Of a DNA stretch of 64,000 nt, positions 12,301 to 21,870 are shown one piece after another. The position numbers were made by a program, and so were the translations under genes. Source of the stretch: Brachycybe producta. Taxonomy: Eukaryota > Arthropoda > Diplopoda > Playtdesmida > Andrognathidae. Every line of letters starts with the position of its first letter. The stretch's first letter is position 1. The stretch is taken from contig JAUPFP010000099.1 in assembly GCA_036925085.1 (NCBI GenBank), positions 1 to 64,000 of the forward strand, read 5' to 3'. A model generated the notes under the pieces. The model was not told where the DNA came from. It searched no databases and worked only from the letters and a program-made list of their open reading frames with translations.

Positions 12301-13438
12301 AGTTGAAGTTAAAGTTGAAGTTAAAGTTGAAGTTAAAGTTGAAGTTAAAGTTGAAGTTAAAGTTGAAGTTAAAGTTGAAGTTAAAGTTGAAGTTAAAGTT
12401 GAAGTTAAAGTTGAAGTTAAAGTTGAAGTTAAAGTTGAAGTTAAAGTTGAAGTTAAAGTTGAAGTTAAAGTTGAAGTTAAAGTTGAAGTTAAAGTTGAAG
12501 TTAAAGTTGAAGTTAAAGTTGAAGTTAAAGTTGAAGTTAAAGTTGAAGTTAAAGTTGAAGTTAAAGTTGAAGTTAAAGTTGAAGTTAAAGTTGAAGTTAA
12601 AGTTGAAGTTAAAGTTGAAGTTAAAGTTGAAGTTAAAGTTGAAGTTAAAGTTGAAGTTAAAGTTGAAGTTAAAGTTGAAGTTAAAGTTGAAGTTAAAGTT
12701 GAAGTTAAAGTTGAAGTTAAAGTTGAAGTTAAAGTTGAAGTTAAAGTTGAAGTTAAAGTTGAAGTTAAAGTTGAAGTTAAAGTTGAAGTTAAAGTTGAAG
12801 TTAAAGTTGAAGTTAAAGTTGAAGTTAAAGTTGAAGTTAAAGTTGAAGTTAAAGTTGAAGTTAAAGTTGAAGTTAAAGTTGAAGTTAAAGTTGAAGTTAA
12901 AGTTGAAGTTAAAGTTGAAGTTAAAGTTGAAGTTAAAGTTGAAGTTAAAGTTGAAGTTAAAGTTGAAGTTAAAGTTGAAGTTAAAGTTGAAGTTAAAGTT
13001 GAAGTTAAAGTTGAAGTTAAAGTTGAAGTTAAAGTTGAAGTTAAAGTTGAAGTTAAAGTTGAAGTTAAAGTTGAAGTTAAAGTTGAAGTTAAAGTTGAAG
13101 TTAAAGTTGAAGTTAAAGTTGAAGTTAAAGTTGAAGTTAAAGTTGAAGTTAAAGTTGAAGTTAAAGTTGAAGTTAAAGTTGAAGTTAAAGTTGAAGTTAA
13201 AGTTGAAGTTAAAGTTGAAGTTAAAGTTGAAGTTAAAGTTGAAGTTAAAGTTGAAATTAAAGTTGAAGTTAAAGTTGAAGTTAAAGTTGAAGTTAAAGTT
13301 GAAGTTAAAGTTGAAGTTAAAGTTGAAATTAAAGTTGAAGTTAAAGTTGAAGTTAAAGTTGAAGTTAAAGTTGAAGTTAAAGTTGAAGTTAAAGTTGAAG
13401 TTAAAGTTGAAGTTAAAGTTGAAGTTAAAGTTGAAGTT
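3387..13438. repeat. Large GAAGTTAAAGTT dimer array (A1)
   Basis: About 10,052 bp, roughly 838 copies of the 12-bp dimer GAAGTT-AAAGTT. From 3387 to about 10,500 I saw no deviation. The only irregularities are an extra-hexamer phase slip near 10,511, a second near 11,501, and two GAAATT units at 13,253 and 13,325. The plus strand has no C and the minus strand no G across the array. Since the period is a multiple of three, two plus frames (repeating VEVK or LKLK) and two minus frames (NFNF or TLTS) stay open throughout. I do not consider any of them a gene. The homogeneity points to very recent amplification or strong homogenisation. Assembled length in such an array should be treated as approximate. 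Confidence 0.97.
10511..11500. repeat. Phase-inverted segment within array A1
   Basis: At 10,505-10,528 four GAAGTT hexamers occur in a row. After them the GAAGTT/AAAGTT alternation is displaced by one hexamer relative to the preceding 7 kb. At 11,495-11,506 two GAAGTT hexamers in a row restore the original phase. The intervening segment of about 990 bp is itself a perfect dimer array. Confidence 0.9.
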
Positions 13439-13935
13439 GAAGTTGAAGTTGAAGTTGAAATTGAAGTTGATCTTAAAGTTGAATTTGAAATTAAAGTTGA
13501 AGTTGAAGTTGAAGTTGAAGTTGAAGTTGAATTTGAAGTTAAAGTTGAAGTTGAAGTTGAATTTGAAATTGAAGTTGAAGTTGAAGTTGAATTTGAAGTT
13601 GAAGTTAAATTTGAAATTGAAGTTGAAATTGAAGTTTTTGTTGAAGTTGAAGTTGTAGTTGAAGTTTAATTTGAAGTTGAAGTTGAATTTGAAGTTGAAG
13701 TTGAATTTGAACTTGAAGTTGAAGGTGCAGTTGAGGTTAAATTTGAAATTGATGTTGAAGTTGAAGTTGAAATTGAAGTTAAAGTTGAAGTTCATTTCGA
13801 AATTGAAGTTGAAGTTGAAGTTGAAGTTAAAGTTGAAGTTAAAGATGAAATTAAAGTATAAGATGAAGTGAAATTTTGAAGTTGAAATTGAAGTTGAATA
13901 TGATTTTCAAGTTGAAGATGAAATTGAGGTTTAAG
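13439..13935. repeat. Degenerate transition block T, copy 1
   Basis: This block of about 500 bp closes array A1. It is still hexameric but strongly mutated, with marker variants GTTGATCTTAAAG, GAAGTTTTTGTTG, GAAGGTGCAGTTGAGG, GTTCATTTCGAAATTG, GTATAAGATGAAGTG and GAATATGATTTTCAAG. It holds the first cytosines after a C-free run of about 10.1 kb. The palindrome TTTCGAAA near 13,796 carries a CpG. A 1-bp register shift occurs at GAAATTTTGAAG near 13,870. A near-identical copy lies at 19,314-19,816, so the block is part of a duplicated unit rather than random decay. Confidence 0.9.
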
Positions 13936-14717
13936 GTGAAGTTAAAGTTGAAGTTAAAGTTGAAGTTAAAGTTGAAGTTAAAGTTGAAGTTAAAGTTGAA
14001 GTTAAAGTTGAAGTTAAAGTTGAAGTTAAAGTTGAAGTTAAAGTTGAAGTTAAAGTTGAAGTTAAAGTTGAAGTTAAAGTTGAAGTTAAAGTTGAAGTTA
14101 AAGTTGAAGTTAAAGTTGAAGTTAAAGTTGAAGTTAAAGTTGAAGTTAAAGTTGAAGTTAAAGTTGAAGTTAAAGTTGAAGTTAAAGTTGAAGTTAAAGT
14201 TGAAGTTAAAGTTGAAGTTAAAGTTGAAGTTAAAGTTGAAGTTAAAATTGAAGTTAAAGTTGAAGTTAAAGTTGAAGTTAAAGTTGAAGTTAAAGTTGAA
14301 GTTAAAGTTGAAGTTAAAGTTGAAGTTAAAGTTGAAGTTAAAGTTGAAGTTAAAGTTGAAGTTAAAGTTCAAGTTAAAGTTCAAGTTAAAGTTGAAGTTA
14401 AAATTGAAGTTAAAGTTGAAGTTAAAGTTGAAGTTAAAGTTGAAGTTAAAGTTGAAGTTAAAGTTGAAGTTAAAGTTGAAGTTAAAGTTGAAGTTAAAGT
14501 TGAAGTTAAAGTTGAAGTTAAAGTTGAAGTTAAAGTTGAAGTTAAAGTTGAAGTTAAAGTTGAAGTTAAAGTTGAAGTTAAAGTTGAAGTTAAAGTTGAA
14601 GTTAAAGTTGAAGTTGAAGTTAAAGTTGAAGTTAAAGTTGAAGTTAAAGTTGAAGTTAAAGTTGAAGTTAAAGTTGAAGTTAAAGTTGAAGTTAAAGTTG
14701 AAGTTAAAGTTGAAGTT
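13936..14717. repeat. Short GAAGTTAAAGTT array with edge variants, copy 1
   Basis: About 780 bp, roughly 65 dimers, resuming after the transition block. It contains AAAATTGAAG units near 14,245 and 14,399, two adjacent CAAGTT units near 14,370 and 14,382, and one doubled GAAGTT near 14,610. The two isolated CAAGTT units lie about 330 bp before the first true GAAGTTCAAGTT array. Confidence 0.9.
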
Positions 14718-15095
14718 CAAGTTGAAGTTCAAGTTGAAGTTCAAGTTGAAGTACAAGTTGAAGTTTAAGTTGAAGTTCAAGTTGAAGTTCAAGTTGAAGT
14801 TGAAGTTGAAGTTGAAGTTGAAGTTAATGTTGAAGTTGCAGTTAAAGTTGAAGTTGAAATTAAAGTTGAAGTTGAAGTTGAAGTTGAATTTGAAGTTGAA
14901 TTTAAAGTTAAAGTTGAAGTTGAATTTGAAGTTGAATTTGAAGTTGAATTTGAAGTTGAAATTGAAGTTGAAGTTGAAGTTGAAGTTGAAGTTGAAGTTG
15001 AAGTTGAAGTTAAAGTTGAGTTTGAAGTTGAAGTTGAAGTTGAAGTTGATGTTGAAGTTGAATTCAGAGTTGAAGTTGAAGTCGAAGTTAAATTT
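14718..15095. repeat. First CAAGTT units and mixed block N/M2, copy 1
   Basis: A run of about seven GAAGTTCAAGTT dimers, including GTACAAG and GTTTAAG variants, is followed by block N: GTTAATGTTGAAGTTGCAG, GAAATTAAAG, several GAATTTGAAGTT units and GTTGAGTTTG. Module M2 then ends the block, with GTTGATG, GAATTCAGAG (an EcoRI site at 15,060), GTCGAAGTTAAATTTCAAG and GAAGCTGAAG. Block N recurs near 20,660, 22,590, 31,870, 33,400, 40,310 and 41,920. Confidence 0.85.
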
Positions 15096-15456
15096 CAAGT
15101 TGAAGCTGAAGTTCAAGTTGAAGTTCAAGTTGAAGTTCAAGTTGTAGTTCAAGTTGAAGTTCAAGTTGAAGTTCAAGTTGAAGTTCAAGTTGAAGTTCAA
15201 GTTGAAGTTCAAGTTGAAGTTCAAGTTGAAGTTCAAGTTGAAGTTCAAGTTGAATTTCAAGTTGAAGTTCAAGTTGAAGTTCAAGTTGAAGTTCAAGTTG
15301 AAGTTCAAGTTGAAGTTCAAGTTGAAGTTCAAGTTGAAGTTCAAGTTGAAGTACAAGTTGAAGTACAAGTTGAAGTTCAAGTTGAAGTTCAAGTTGAAGT
15401 TCAAGTTGAAGTTCAAGTTGAAGTTCAAGTTGAAGTCGAAGTTAAATTTCAAGTTG
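15096..15456. repeat. GAAGTTCAAGTT dimer array
   Basis: About 30 dimers. Diagnostic singletons are GTAGTTC near 15,145, GAATTTC near 15,253 and two GTACAAG units near 15,353-15,365. The same singletons occur in the same order in the copy at about 20,960-21,285, so they were inherited by duplication of the whole unit. Confidence 0.92.
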
Positions 15457-15727
15457 AAGTTGAAGTTGAGTTGAAGTTGAAGTTAAAGTTGAAGTTGAAG
15501 TTGAAGTTGAAGTTCAAGTTCAAGTTCAAGTTGCAGTTCAATTTGAAGTTCAAGTTGAAGTTCAAGTTGAAGTTTAAGTTGAAGTTCAAGTTGAAGTTCA
15601 AGTTGAAGTTCAATTTGAAGTTCAAGTTGAAGTTCAAGTTGAAGTTCAAGTTGAAGTCGAAGTTAAATTTCAAGTTGAATCTGAAGTTGAAGTTAAAGTT
15701 GAAGTTGAAGTTGAAGTCAGAGTTGAA
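15457..15727. repeat. Module S, short CAAGTT array and start of M1, copy 1
   Basis: Module S (GTTGAGTTGAAG near 15,466) contains a 5-bp unit and moves the hexamer register by -1. A short stretch of consecutive CAAGTT units and then a GAAGTTCAAGTT array follow, with GCAGTTC, CAATTTG and GTTTAAG variants. Module M1 begins with GTCGAAG, GAATCTGAAG and GTCAGAG. The same order is found from 21,300 to 21,575. Confidence 0.85.
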
Positions 15728-15760
15728 CTTTGAAGTCGATGTTAAATTTCAAGTTGAATC
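15717..15760. repeat. Module M1, reference copy (about 32 copies in window)
   Basis: Core GTCAGAGTTG, then GAACTTTGAAGTCGATG, then GTTAAATTTCAAG. The TTT in the core adds one base to the hexamer register, and GTCGATG carries a CpG in a TaqI site. Copies begin near 21,562, 24,148, 25,120, 27,327, 28,257, 30,798, 35,789, 36,653, 37,164, 38,025, 38,467, 39,235, 44,298, 45,198, 45,697, 46,560, 47,012, 47,780, 48,267, 49,154, 51,296, 52,772, 53,534, 54,021, 54,890, 57,092, 58,861, 60,235, 62,268, 63,173 and 63,980 (cut by the window end). Variants include GTCAATG at 38,488 and 47,033, and GTAGATG near 54,904. No function is known to me. It works as a punctuation mark of the HORs. Confidence 0.88.
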
Positions 15761-16019
15761 TGAAGTTGAAGTTGAAGTTGAAATTGAAGTTGAAATTAAA
15801 GTTGAAGTTGAAGTTGAAGTTAAAGTTGAGTTTGAAGTTGAAGTTGAAGTTGATGTTGAAGTTGAATTCAGAGTTGAAGTTGAAGTCGAAATTAAATTTC
15901 AAGATGAAGCTGAAGTTCAAGTTGATGTTCAAGTTGAAGTTCAAGTAGAAGTTCAAGTTGAAGTTCAAGTTGAAGTACAAGTTGAATTTCAAGTTGAAGT
16001 TCAAGTTGAAGTTCAAGTT
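15761..16019. repeat. M2 module and short CAAGTT array before array A2
   Basis: GAAATTGAAG and GTTGAGTTTG units lead to GTTGATG and GAATTCAGAG (EcoRI site at 15,864), then GTCGAAATTAAATTTCAAG, GATGAAGCTGAAG and GTTGATGTTCAAG. A short GAAGTTCAAGTT array follows with GTAGAAG, GTACAAG and GAATTTC variants. At 16,020 it passes directly into the AAAGTT dimer array with no spacer. Confidence 0.87.
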
Positions 16020-19000
16020 GAAGTTAAAGTTGAAGTTAAAGTTGAAGTTAAAGTTGAAGTTAAAGTTGAAGTTAAAGTTGAAGTTAAAGTTGAAGTTAAA
16101 GTTGAAGTTAAAGTTGAAGTTAAAGTTGAAGTTAAAGTTGAAGTTAAAGTTGAAGTTAAAGTTGAAGTTAAAGTTGAAGTTAAAGTTGAAGTTAAAGTTG
16201 AAGTTAAAGTTGAAGTTAAAGTTGAAGTTAAAGTTGAAGTTAAAGTTGAAGTTAAAGTTGAAGTTAAAGTTGAAGTTAAAGTTGAAGTTAAAGTTGAAGT
16301 TAAAGTTGAAGTTAAAGTTGAAGTTAAAGTTGAAGTTAAAGTTGAAGTTAAAGTTGAAGTTAAAGTTGAAGTTAAAGTTGAAGTTAAAGTTGAAGTTAAA
16401 GTTGAAGTTAAAGTTGAAGTTAAAGTTGAAGTTAAAGTTGAAGTTAAAGTTGAAGTTAAAGTTGAAGTTAAAGTTGAAGTTAAAGTTGAAGTTAAAGTTG
16501 AAGTTAAAGTTGAAGTTAAAGTTGAAGTTAAAGTTGAAGTTAAAGTTGAAGTTAAAGTTGAAGTTAAAGTTGAAGTTAAAGTTGAAGTTAAAGTTGAAGT
16601 TAAAGTTGAAGTTAAAGTTGAAGTTAAAGTTGAAGTTAAAGTTGAAGTTAAAGTTGAAGTTAAAGTTGAAGTTAAAGTTGAAGTTAAAGTTGAAGTTAAA
16701 GTTGAAGTTAAAGTTGAAGTTAAAGTTGAAGTTAAAGTTGAAGTTAAAGTTGAAGTTAAAGTTGAAGTTAAAGTTGAAGTTAAAGTTGAAGTTAAAGTTG
16801 AAGTTAAAGTTGAAGTTAAAGTTGAAGTTAAAGTTGAAGTTAAAGTTGAAGTTAAAGTTGAAGTTAAAGTTGAAGTTAAAGTTGAAGTTAAAGTTGAAGT
16901 TAAAGTTGAAGTTAAAGTTGAAGTTAAAGTTGAAGTTAAAGTTGAAGTTAAAGTTGAAGTTAAAGTTGAAGTTAAAGTTGAAGTTAAAGTTGAAGTTAAA
17001 GTTGAAGTTAAAGTTGAAGTTAAAGTTGAAGTTAAAGTTGAAGTTAAAGTTGAAGTTAAAGTTGAAGTTAAAGTTGAAGTTAAAGTTGAAGTTAAAGTTG
17101 AAGTTAAAGTTGAAGTTAAAGTTGAAGTTAAAGTTGAAGTTAAAGTTGAAGTTAAAGTTGAAGTTAAAGTTGAAGTTAAAGTTGAAGTTAAAGTTGAAGT
17201 TAAAGTTGAAGTTAAAGTTGAAGTTAAAGTTGAAGTTAAAGTTGAAGTTAAAGTTGAAGTTAAAGTTGAAGTTAAAGTTGAAGTTAAAGTTGAAGTTAAA
17301 GTTGAAGTTAAAGTTGAAGTTAAAGTTGAAGTTAAAGTTGAAGTTAAAGTTGAAGTTAAAGTTGAAGTTAAAGTTGAAGTTAAAGTTGAAGTTAAAGTTG
17401 AAGTTAAAGTTGAAGTTAAAGTTGAAGTTAAAGTTGAAGTTAAAGTTGAAGTTAAAGTTGAAGTTAAAGTTGAAGTTAAAGTTGAAGTTAAAGTTGAAGT
17501 TAAAGTTGAAGTTAAAGTTGAAGTTAAAGTTGAAGTTAAAGTTGAAGTTAAAGTTGAAGTTAAAGTTGAAGTTAAAGTTGAAGTTAAAGTTGAAGTTAAA
17601 GTTGAAGTTAAAGTTGAAGTTAAAGTTGAAGTTAAAGTTGAAGTTAAAGTTGAAGTTAAAGTTGAAGTTAAAGTTGAAGTTAAAGTTGAAGTTAAAGTTG
17701 AAGTTAAAGTTGAAGTTAAAGTTGAAGTTAAAGTTGAAGTTAAAGTTGAAGTTAAAGTTGAAGTTAAAGTTGAAGTTAAAGTTGAAGTTAAAGTTGAAGT
17801 TAAAGTTGAAGTTAAAGTTGAAGTTAAAGTTGAAGTTAAAGTTGAAGTTAAAGTTGAAGTTAAAGTTGAAGTTAAAGTTGAAGTTAAAGTTGAAGTTAAA
17901 GTTGAAGTTAAAGTTGAAGTTAAAGTTGAAGTTAAAGTTGAAGTTAAAGTTGAAGTTAAAGTTGAAGTTAAAGTTGAAGTTAAAGTTGAAGTTAAAGTTG
18001 AAGTTAAAGTTGAAGTTAAAGTTGAAGTTAAAGTTGAAGTTAAAGTTGAAGTTAAAGTTGAAGTTAAAGTTGAAGTTAAAGTTGAAGTTAAAGTTGAAGT
18101 TAAAGTTGAAGTTAAAGTTGAAGTTAAAGTTGAAGTTAAAGTTGAAGTTAAAGTTGAAGTTAAAGTTGAAGTTAAAGTTGAAGTTAAAGTTGAAGTTAAA
18201 GTTGAAGTTAAAGTTGAAGTTAAAGTTGAAGTTAAAGTTGAAGTTAAAGTTGAAGTTAAAGTTGAAGTTAAAGTTGAAGTTAAAGTTGAAGTTAAAGTTG
18301 AAGTTAAAGTTGAAGTTAAAGTTGAAGTTAAAGTTGAAGTTAAAGTTGAAGTTAAAGTTGAAGTTAAAGTTGAAGTTAAAGTTGAAGTTAAAGTTGAAGT
18401 TAAAGTTGAAGTTAAAGTTGAAGTTAAAGTTGAAGTTAAAGTTGAAGTTAAAGTTGAAGTTAAAGTTGAAGTTAAAGTTGAAGTTAAAGTTGAAGTTAAA
18501 GTTGAAGTTAAAGTTGAAGTTAAAGTTGAAGTTAAAGTTGAAGTTAAAGTTGAAGTTAAAGTTGAAGTTAAAGTTGAAGTTAAAGTTGAAGTTAAAGTTG
18601 AAGTTAAAGTTGAAGTTAAAGTTGAAGTTAAAGTTGAAGTTAAAGTTGAAGTTAAAGTTGAAGTTAAAGTTGAAGTTAAAGTTGAAGTTAAAGTTGAAGT
18701 TAAAGTTGAAGTTAAAGTTGAAGTTAAAGTTGAAGTTAAAGTTGAAGTTAAAGTTGAAGTTAAAGTTGAAGTTAAAGTTGAAGTTAAAGTTGAAGTTAAA
18801 GTTGAAGTTAAAGTTGAAGTTAAAGTTGAAGTTAAAGTTGAAGTTAAAGTTGAAGTTAAAGTTGAAGTTAAAGTTGAAGTTAAAGTTGAAGTTAAAGTTG
18901 AAGTTAAAGTTGAAGTTAAAGTTGAAGTTAAAGTTGAAGTTAAAGTTGAAGTTAAAGTTGAAGTTAAAGTTGAAGTTAAAGTTGAAGTTAAAGTTGAAGT

Positions 19001-19313
19001 TAAAGTTGAAGTTAAAGTTGAAGTTAAAGTTGAAATTAAAGTTGAAGTTAAAGTTGAAGTTAAAGTTGAAGTTAAAGTTGAAATTAAAGTTGAAGTTAAA
19101 GTTGAAGTTAAAGTTGAAGTTAAAGTTGAAATTAAAGTTGAAGTTAAAGTTGAAGTTAAAGTTGAAGTTAAAGTTGAAGTTAAAGTTGAAGTTAAAGTTG
19201 AAATTAAAGTTGAAGTTAAAGTTGAAGTTAAAGTTGAAGTTAAAGTTGAAGTTAAAGTTGAAGTTAAAGTTGAAGTTAAAGTTGAAGTTAAAGTTGAAGT
19301 TAAAGTTGAAGTT
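16020..19313. repeat. Second GAAGTTAAAGTT dimer array (A2)
   Basis: About 3,290 bp, roughly 274 dimers. It is uniform until four GAAATT units near its right end, at 19,032, 19,080, 19,128 and 19,200. The last two correspond in position to the only two GAAATT units of A1: in both arrays the last one lies 113 bp before the array end. A2 and A1 therefore share a right edge by descent and differ in length to the left. In the next copy of the surrounding unit, at 21,871, a CAAGTT array stands where A2 stands here. Confidence 0.96.
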
Positions 19314-19816
19314 GAAGTTGAAGTTGAAGTTGAAGTTGAAATTGAAGTTGATCTTAAAGTTGAATTTGAAATTAAAGTTGAAGTTGAAGTTGAAGTTGAA
19401 GTTGAAGTTGAATTTGAAGTTAAAGTTGAAGTTGAAGTTGAATTTGAAATTGAAGTTGAAGTTGAAGTTGAATTTGAAGTTGAAGTTAAATTTGAAATTG
19501 AAGTTGAAATTGAAGTTTTTGTTGAAGTTGAAGTTGTAGTTGAAGTTTAATTTGAAGTTGAAGTTGAATTTGAAGTTGAAGTTGAATTTGAACTTGAAGT
19601 TGAAGGTGCAGTTGAGGTTAAATTTGAAATTGATGTTGAAGTTGAAGTTGAAATTGAAGTTAAAGTTGAAGTTCATTTCGAAATTGAAGTTGAAGTTGAA
19701 GTTGAAGTTAAAGTTGAAGTTAAAGATGAAATTAAAGTATAAGATGAAGTGAAATTTTGAAGTTGAAATTGAAGTTGAATATGATTTTCAAGTTGAAGAT
19801 GAAATTGAGGTTTAAG
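19314..19816. repeat. Degenerate transition block T, copy 2
   Basis: Near-identical to 13,439-13,935 at an offset of 5,875 to 5,881 bp; one extra GAAGTT hexamer near the left edge explains the step. It carries the same markers, including GTTGATCTTAAAG, GAAGTTTTTGTTG, TTTCGAAA and GAATATGATTTTCAAG. Confidence 0.92.
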
Positions 19817-20574
19817 GTGAAGTTAAAGTTGAAGTTAAAGTTGAAGTTAAAGTTGAAGTTAAAGTTGAAGTTAAAGTTGAAGTTAAAGTTGAAGTTAAAG
19901 TTGAAGTTAAAGTTGAAGTTAAAGTTGAAGTTAAAGTTGAAGTTAAAGTTGAAGTTAAAGTTGAAGTTAAAGTTGAAGTTAAAGTTGAAGTTAAAGTTGA
20001 AGTTAAAGTTGAAGTTAAAGTTGAAGTTAAAGTTGAAGTTAAAGTTGAAGTTAAAGTTGAAGTTAAAGTTGAAGTTAAAGTTGAAGTTAAAATTGAAGTT
20101 AAAGTTGAAGTTAAAGTTGAAGTTAAAGTTGAAGTTAAAGTTGAAGTTAAAGTTGAAGTTAAAGTTGAAGTTAAAGTTGAAGTTAAAGTTGAAGTTAAAG
20201 TTGAAGTTAAAGTTGAAGTTAAAGTTCAAGTTAAAGTTCAAGTTAAAGTTGAAGTTAAAATTGAAGTTAAAGTTGAAGTTAAAGTTGAAGTTAAAGTTGA
20301 AGTTAAAGTTGAAGTTAAAGTTGAAGTTAAAGTTGAAGTTAAAGTTGAAGTTAAAGTTGAAGTTAAAGTTGAAGTTAAAGTTGAAGTTAAAGTTGAAGTT
20401 AAAGTTGAAGTTAAAGTTGAAGTTAAAGTTGAAGTTAAAGTTGAAGTTAAAGTTGAAGTTGAAGTTAAAGTTGAAGTTAAAGTTGAAGTTAAAGTTGAAG
20501 TTAAAGTTGAAGTTAAAGTTGAAGTTAAAGTTGAAGTTAAAGTTGAAGTTAAAGTTGAAGTTAAAGTTGAAGTT
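19817..20574. repeat. Short GAAGTTAAAGTT array, copy 2
   Basis: Copy of 13,936-14,717, 24 bp (two dimers) shorter. It has the same pair of embedded CAAGTT units (near 20,227 and 20,239), the same AAAATTGAAG units and the same doubled GAAGTT near 20,457. From 20,575 onward I saw no further long AAAGTT dimer array in the window. Confidence 0.92.
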
Positions 20575-20950
20575 CAAGTTGAAGTTCAAGTTGAAGTTCA
20601 AGTTGAAGTACAAGTTGAAGTTTAAGTTTAAGTTCAAGTTGAAGTTCAAGTTGAAGTTGAAGTTGAAGTTGAAGTTGAAGTTAATGTTGAAGTTGCAGTT
20701 AAAGTTGAAGTTTAAATTAAAGTTGAAGTTGAAGTTGAAGTTGAATTTGAAGTTGAATTTAAAGTTAAAGTTGAAGTTGAATTTGAAGTTGAATTTGAAG
20801 TTGAATTTGAAGTTGAAATTGAAGTTGAAGTTGAAGTTGAAGTTGAAGTTGAAGTTGAAGTTGAAGTTAAAGTTGAGTTTGAAGTTGAAGTTGAAGTTGA
20901 AGTTGATGTTGAAGTTGAATTCAGAGTTGAAGTTGAAGTCGAAGTTAAAT
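20575..20950. repeat. CAAGTT start and block N/M2, copy 2
   Basis: Copy of 14,718-15,095 at an offset of about 5,857. Private changes include GTTTAAGTTTAAG near 20,621 and GTTTAAATTAAAG near 20,710, where the first copy has GTTGAAATTAAAG. The EcoRI site lies at 20,917. Confidence 0.88.
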
Positions 20951-21285
20951 TTCAAGTTGAAGCTGAAGTTCAAGTTGAAGTTCAAGTTGAAGTTCAAGTT
21001 GTAGTTCAAGTTGAAGTTCAAGTTGAAGTTCAAGTTGAAGTTCAAGTTGAAGTTCAAGTTGAAGTTCAAGTTGAAGTTCAAGTTGAAGTTCAAGTTGAAT
21101 TTCAAGTTGAAGTTCAAGTTGAAGTTCAAGTTGAAGTTCAAGTTGAAGTTCAAGTTGAAGTTCAAGTTGAAGTTCAAGTTGAAGTTCAAGTTGAAGTACA
21201 AGTTGAAGTACAAGTTGAAGTTCAAGTTGAAGTTCAAGTTGAAGTTCAAGTTGAAGTTCAAGTTGAAGTTCAAGTTGAAGTCGAA
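20951..21285. repeat. GAAGTTCAAGTT dimer array, copy 2
   Basis: Copy of 15,096-15,456 with fewer dimers. It keeps the GTAGTTC, GAATTTC and double GTACAAG markers in order. By its end the offset between the two units has dropped to 5,845, that is three dimers lost in all. Confidence 0.9.
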
Positions 21286-21870
21286 GTTAAATTTCAAGTT
21301 GAAGTTGAAGTTGAGTTGAAGTTGAAGTTAAAGTTGAAGTTGAAGTTGAAGTTGAAGTTCAAGTTCAAGTTCAAGTTGCAGTTCAATTTGAAGTTCAAGT
21401 TGAAGTTCAAGTTGAAGTTTAAGTTGAAGTTCAAGTTGAAGTTCAAGTTGAAGTTCAATTTGAAGTTCAAGTTGAAGTTCAAGTTGAAGTTCAAGTTGAA
21501 GTCGAAGTTAAATTTCAAGTTGAATCTGAAGTTGAAGTTAAAGTTGAAGTTGAAGTTGAAGTCAGAGTTGAACTTTGAAGTCGATGTTAAATTTCAAGTT
21601 GAATCTGAAGTTGAAGTTGAAGTTGAAATTGAAGTTGAAATTAAAGTTGAAGTTGAAGTTGACGTTAAAGTTGAGTTTGAAGTTGAAGTTGAAGTTGATG
21701 TTGAAGTTGAATTCAGAGTTGAAGTTGAAGTCGAAATTAAATTTCAAGATGAAGCTGAAGTTCAAGTTGATGTTCAAGTTGAAGTTCAAGTAGAAGTTCA
21801 AGTTGAAATTCAAGTTGAAGTACAAGTTGAATTTCAAGTTGAAGTTCAAGTTGAAGTTCAAGTTGAAGTT
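21286..21870. repeat. S, M1 and M2 modules, copy 2
   Basis: Copy of 15,457-16,025 at a constant offset of 5,845. Two private substitutions are GACGTTAAAG near 21,661 and GAAATTCAAG near 21,804. The match to copy 1 stops at 21,871, where copy 1 enters array A2 and this copy continues as a CAAGTT array. Confidence 0.9.

Noticed and set aside
3387..13438. Telomeric repeat
   Set aside because: The unit is 6 bp and strand-asymmetric like telomeres, but it lacks the G-runs of known telomeric repeats (TTAGGG, TTAGG, TTTAGGG). It has long interior HORs and no terminal position can be shown.
3359..13795. Minus-strand open frame of 3,478 codons (alternating N and F) and plus-strand frame of 3,423 codons (alternating K and L)
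   Set aside because: Both lie over the same 12-bp tandem array and are open because the period is a multiple of three. There is no complex sequence, domain, signal peptide or start context, and several frames are open at once.
15864..15869. EcoRI sites (GAATTC) as a functional element
   Set aside because: They recur in each M2 module and would give a restriction ladder useful for checking the HORs. They are one substitution away from GAATTTG or GAAGTTC units and need no special explanation.
15471..19550. Plus-strand frame of 1,359 codons with KL, QVEV and KVEV sections
   Set aside because: It is the satellite read through modules S and M1. Section changes coincide with changes of dimer family and register shifts, not with protein domains.
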